A stretch of 6,297 nt of DNA, taken from the NCBI RefSeq assembly GCF_934359325.1, contig NZ_CAKRLH010000087.1, positions 1-6,297 of the forward strand. The letters are read 5' to 3'. Below the pieces are notes generated by a model, which made no database searches, had not been told where the DNA came from, and saw nothing but the letters and a program-made list of their open reading frames with translations. Within the stretch, counting starts at the first letter, position 1; each line of letters opens with the position of its first letter. Shown here piece after piece: positions 6,006 to 6,297 of the stretch. Both the position numbers and the translations under genes were made by a program. This stretch comes from an uncultured Porphyromonas sp. (GTDB taxonomy: Bacteria > Bacteroidota > Bacteroidia > Bacteroidales > Porphyromonadaceae).

Positions 6006-6297
6006 ATGAAAAGAGTAATAAAGCATATGGTACGCAGTACTCGGATCCTCGCTGCCTGCTGTTTCCTCACAACTTCTCTGTCGGTTACACTGGACGCACA
6101 GGAGAGCGTTTTTAGCTTCCCTTCAGAGAGTACCGATGTGGCAAGCATTGCTATGGGCGGAAACATTTCACTATCACCGAGTCAGCCGCTCTACTCTCTC
6201 CCTACACTTTCTCTTAACGGCATCGAGAAGTGGTCTGCTTCCTATAGCGCGGTAGCGATCCCATTAACTAAGAATGCCTCAGGAGCGACACATAGCT
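6006..6297 (+). CDS. N-terminus of a Sec-exported protein, possibly a PorV/PorQ-like outer-membrane barrel (3' partial)
   Basis: 97 codons are visible, open to the window edge. The ATG at 6006 lies 4 bases after the protease stop; an internal ATG at 6027 would also leave a signal peptide, but the tight spacing favours 6006. The signal peptide has a basic n-region (KR, K6, R10, R13), a hydrophobic stretch around residues 14-29 and a likely signal peptidase I site at TLDA|QES after A31. The mature start ESVFSFPSESTDVASIAMGG followed by a segment ending WSASYSAVAIP resembles the N-terminus of PorV/PorQ-type FadL-like barrels, where a MGG or LG motif precedes the first strands. That assignment is tentative, because the NPA-type motif usual in this family is not seen. 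If it is right, the protein would be an outer-membrane partner encoded next to a T9SS cargo, possibly a carrier or anchor for it. Otherwise it is an exported protein of unknown role. Confidence 0.7.
   Translation, partial: MKRVIKHMVRSTRILAACCFLTTSLSVTLDAQESVFSFPSESTDVASIAMGGNISLSPSQPLYSLPTLSLNGIEKWSASYSAVAIPLTKNASGATHS

Noticed and set aside
6048..6059. LAAC sequence in the signal region of the last gene, resembling a lipobox
   Set aside because: The Cys comes before most of the hydrophobic stretch rather than after it, and a good signal peptidase I site (TLDA|QES) follows.

Overview
The window looks like a piece of a Bacteroidota chromosome, most likely from Porphyromonas or a close relative. 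Four things point there: Bacteroidota-typical lipoprotein signal peptides, a DUF4988-type lipoprotein, BACON domains, and a C-terminal type IX secretion (T9SS, Por secretion) sorting domain on a protease. Strong Shine-Dalgarno sites are also mostly absent. The genus is an inference from gene style; no marker gene is present.

Layout: everything lies on the + strand. Bases 1-90 are the last 29 codons of an upstream gene of unknown identity. After a 52-base gap come three complete genes and the start of a fourth, separated by only 5, 4 and 4 bases, so they are very probably one operon. (1) 143-1780 is a 545-residue lipoprotein with an N-terminal coiled coil, a DUF4988-like region, a Big2-type Ig domain and two copies of a ~115-residue beta-type module. 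(2) 1786-3294 is a 502-residue lipoprotein with two BACON domains and two copies of an unrecognised ~120-130-residue module. (3) 3299-6001 is a 900-residue subtilisin-family (S8) serine protease with an intact catalytic triad, a lipoprotein-like signal peptide, FN3/Ig-like domains and a T9SS type A sorting domain. (4) 6006 to the window end is the N-terminus of a Sec-exported protein, possibly a PorV/PorQ-like outer-membrane beta-barrel.

How they may work together (inference): the set reads as a cell-surface cassette. Two lipoproteins are built from adhesion- or carbohydrate-binding-type domains, one protease is sent to the surface, and a probable outer-membrane protein could be its export or anchoring partner. 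The most unusual points are the combination of a lipobox-like signal and a T9SS sorting domain on one protease, and the duplicated unknown module in gene 2. No RNA gene, insertion sequence, CRISPR array, clear terminator or convincing promoter was seen. There is no gene-free stretch longer than 52 bases.
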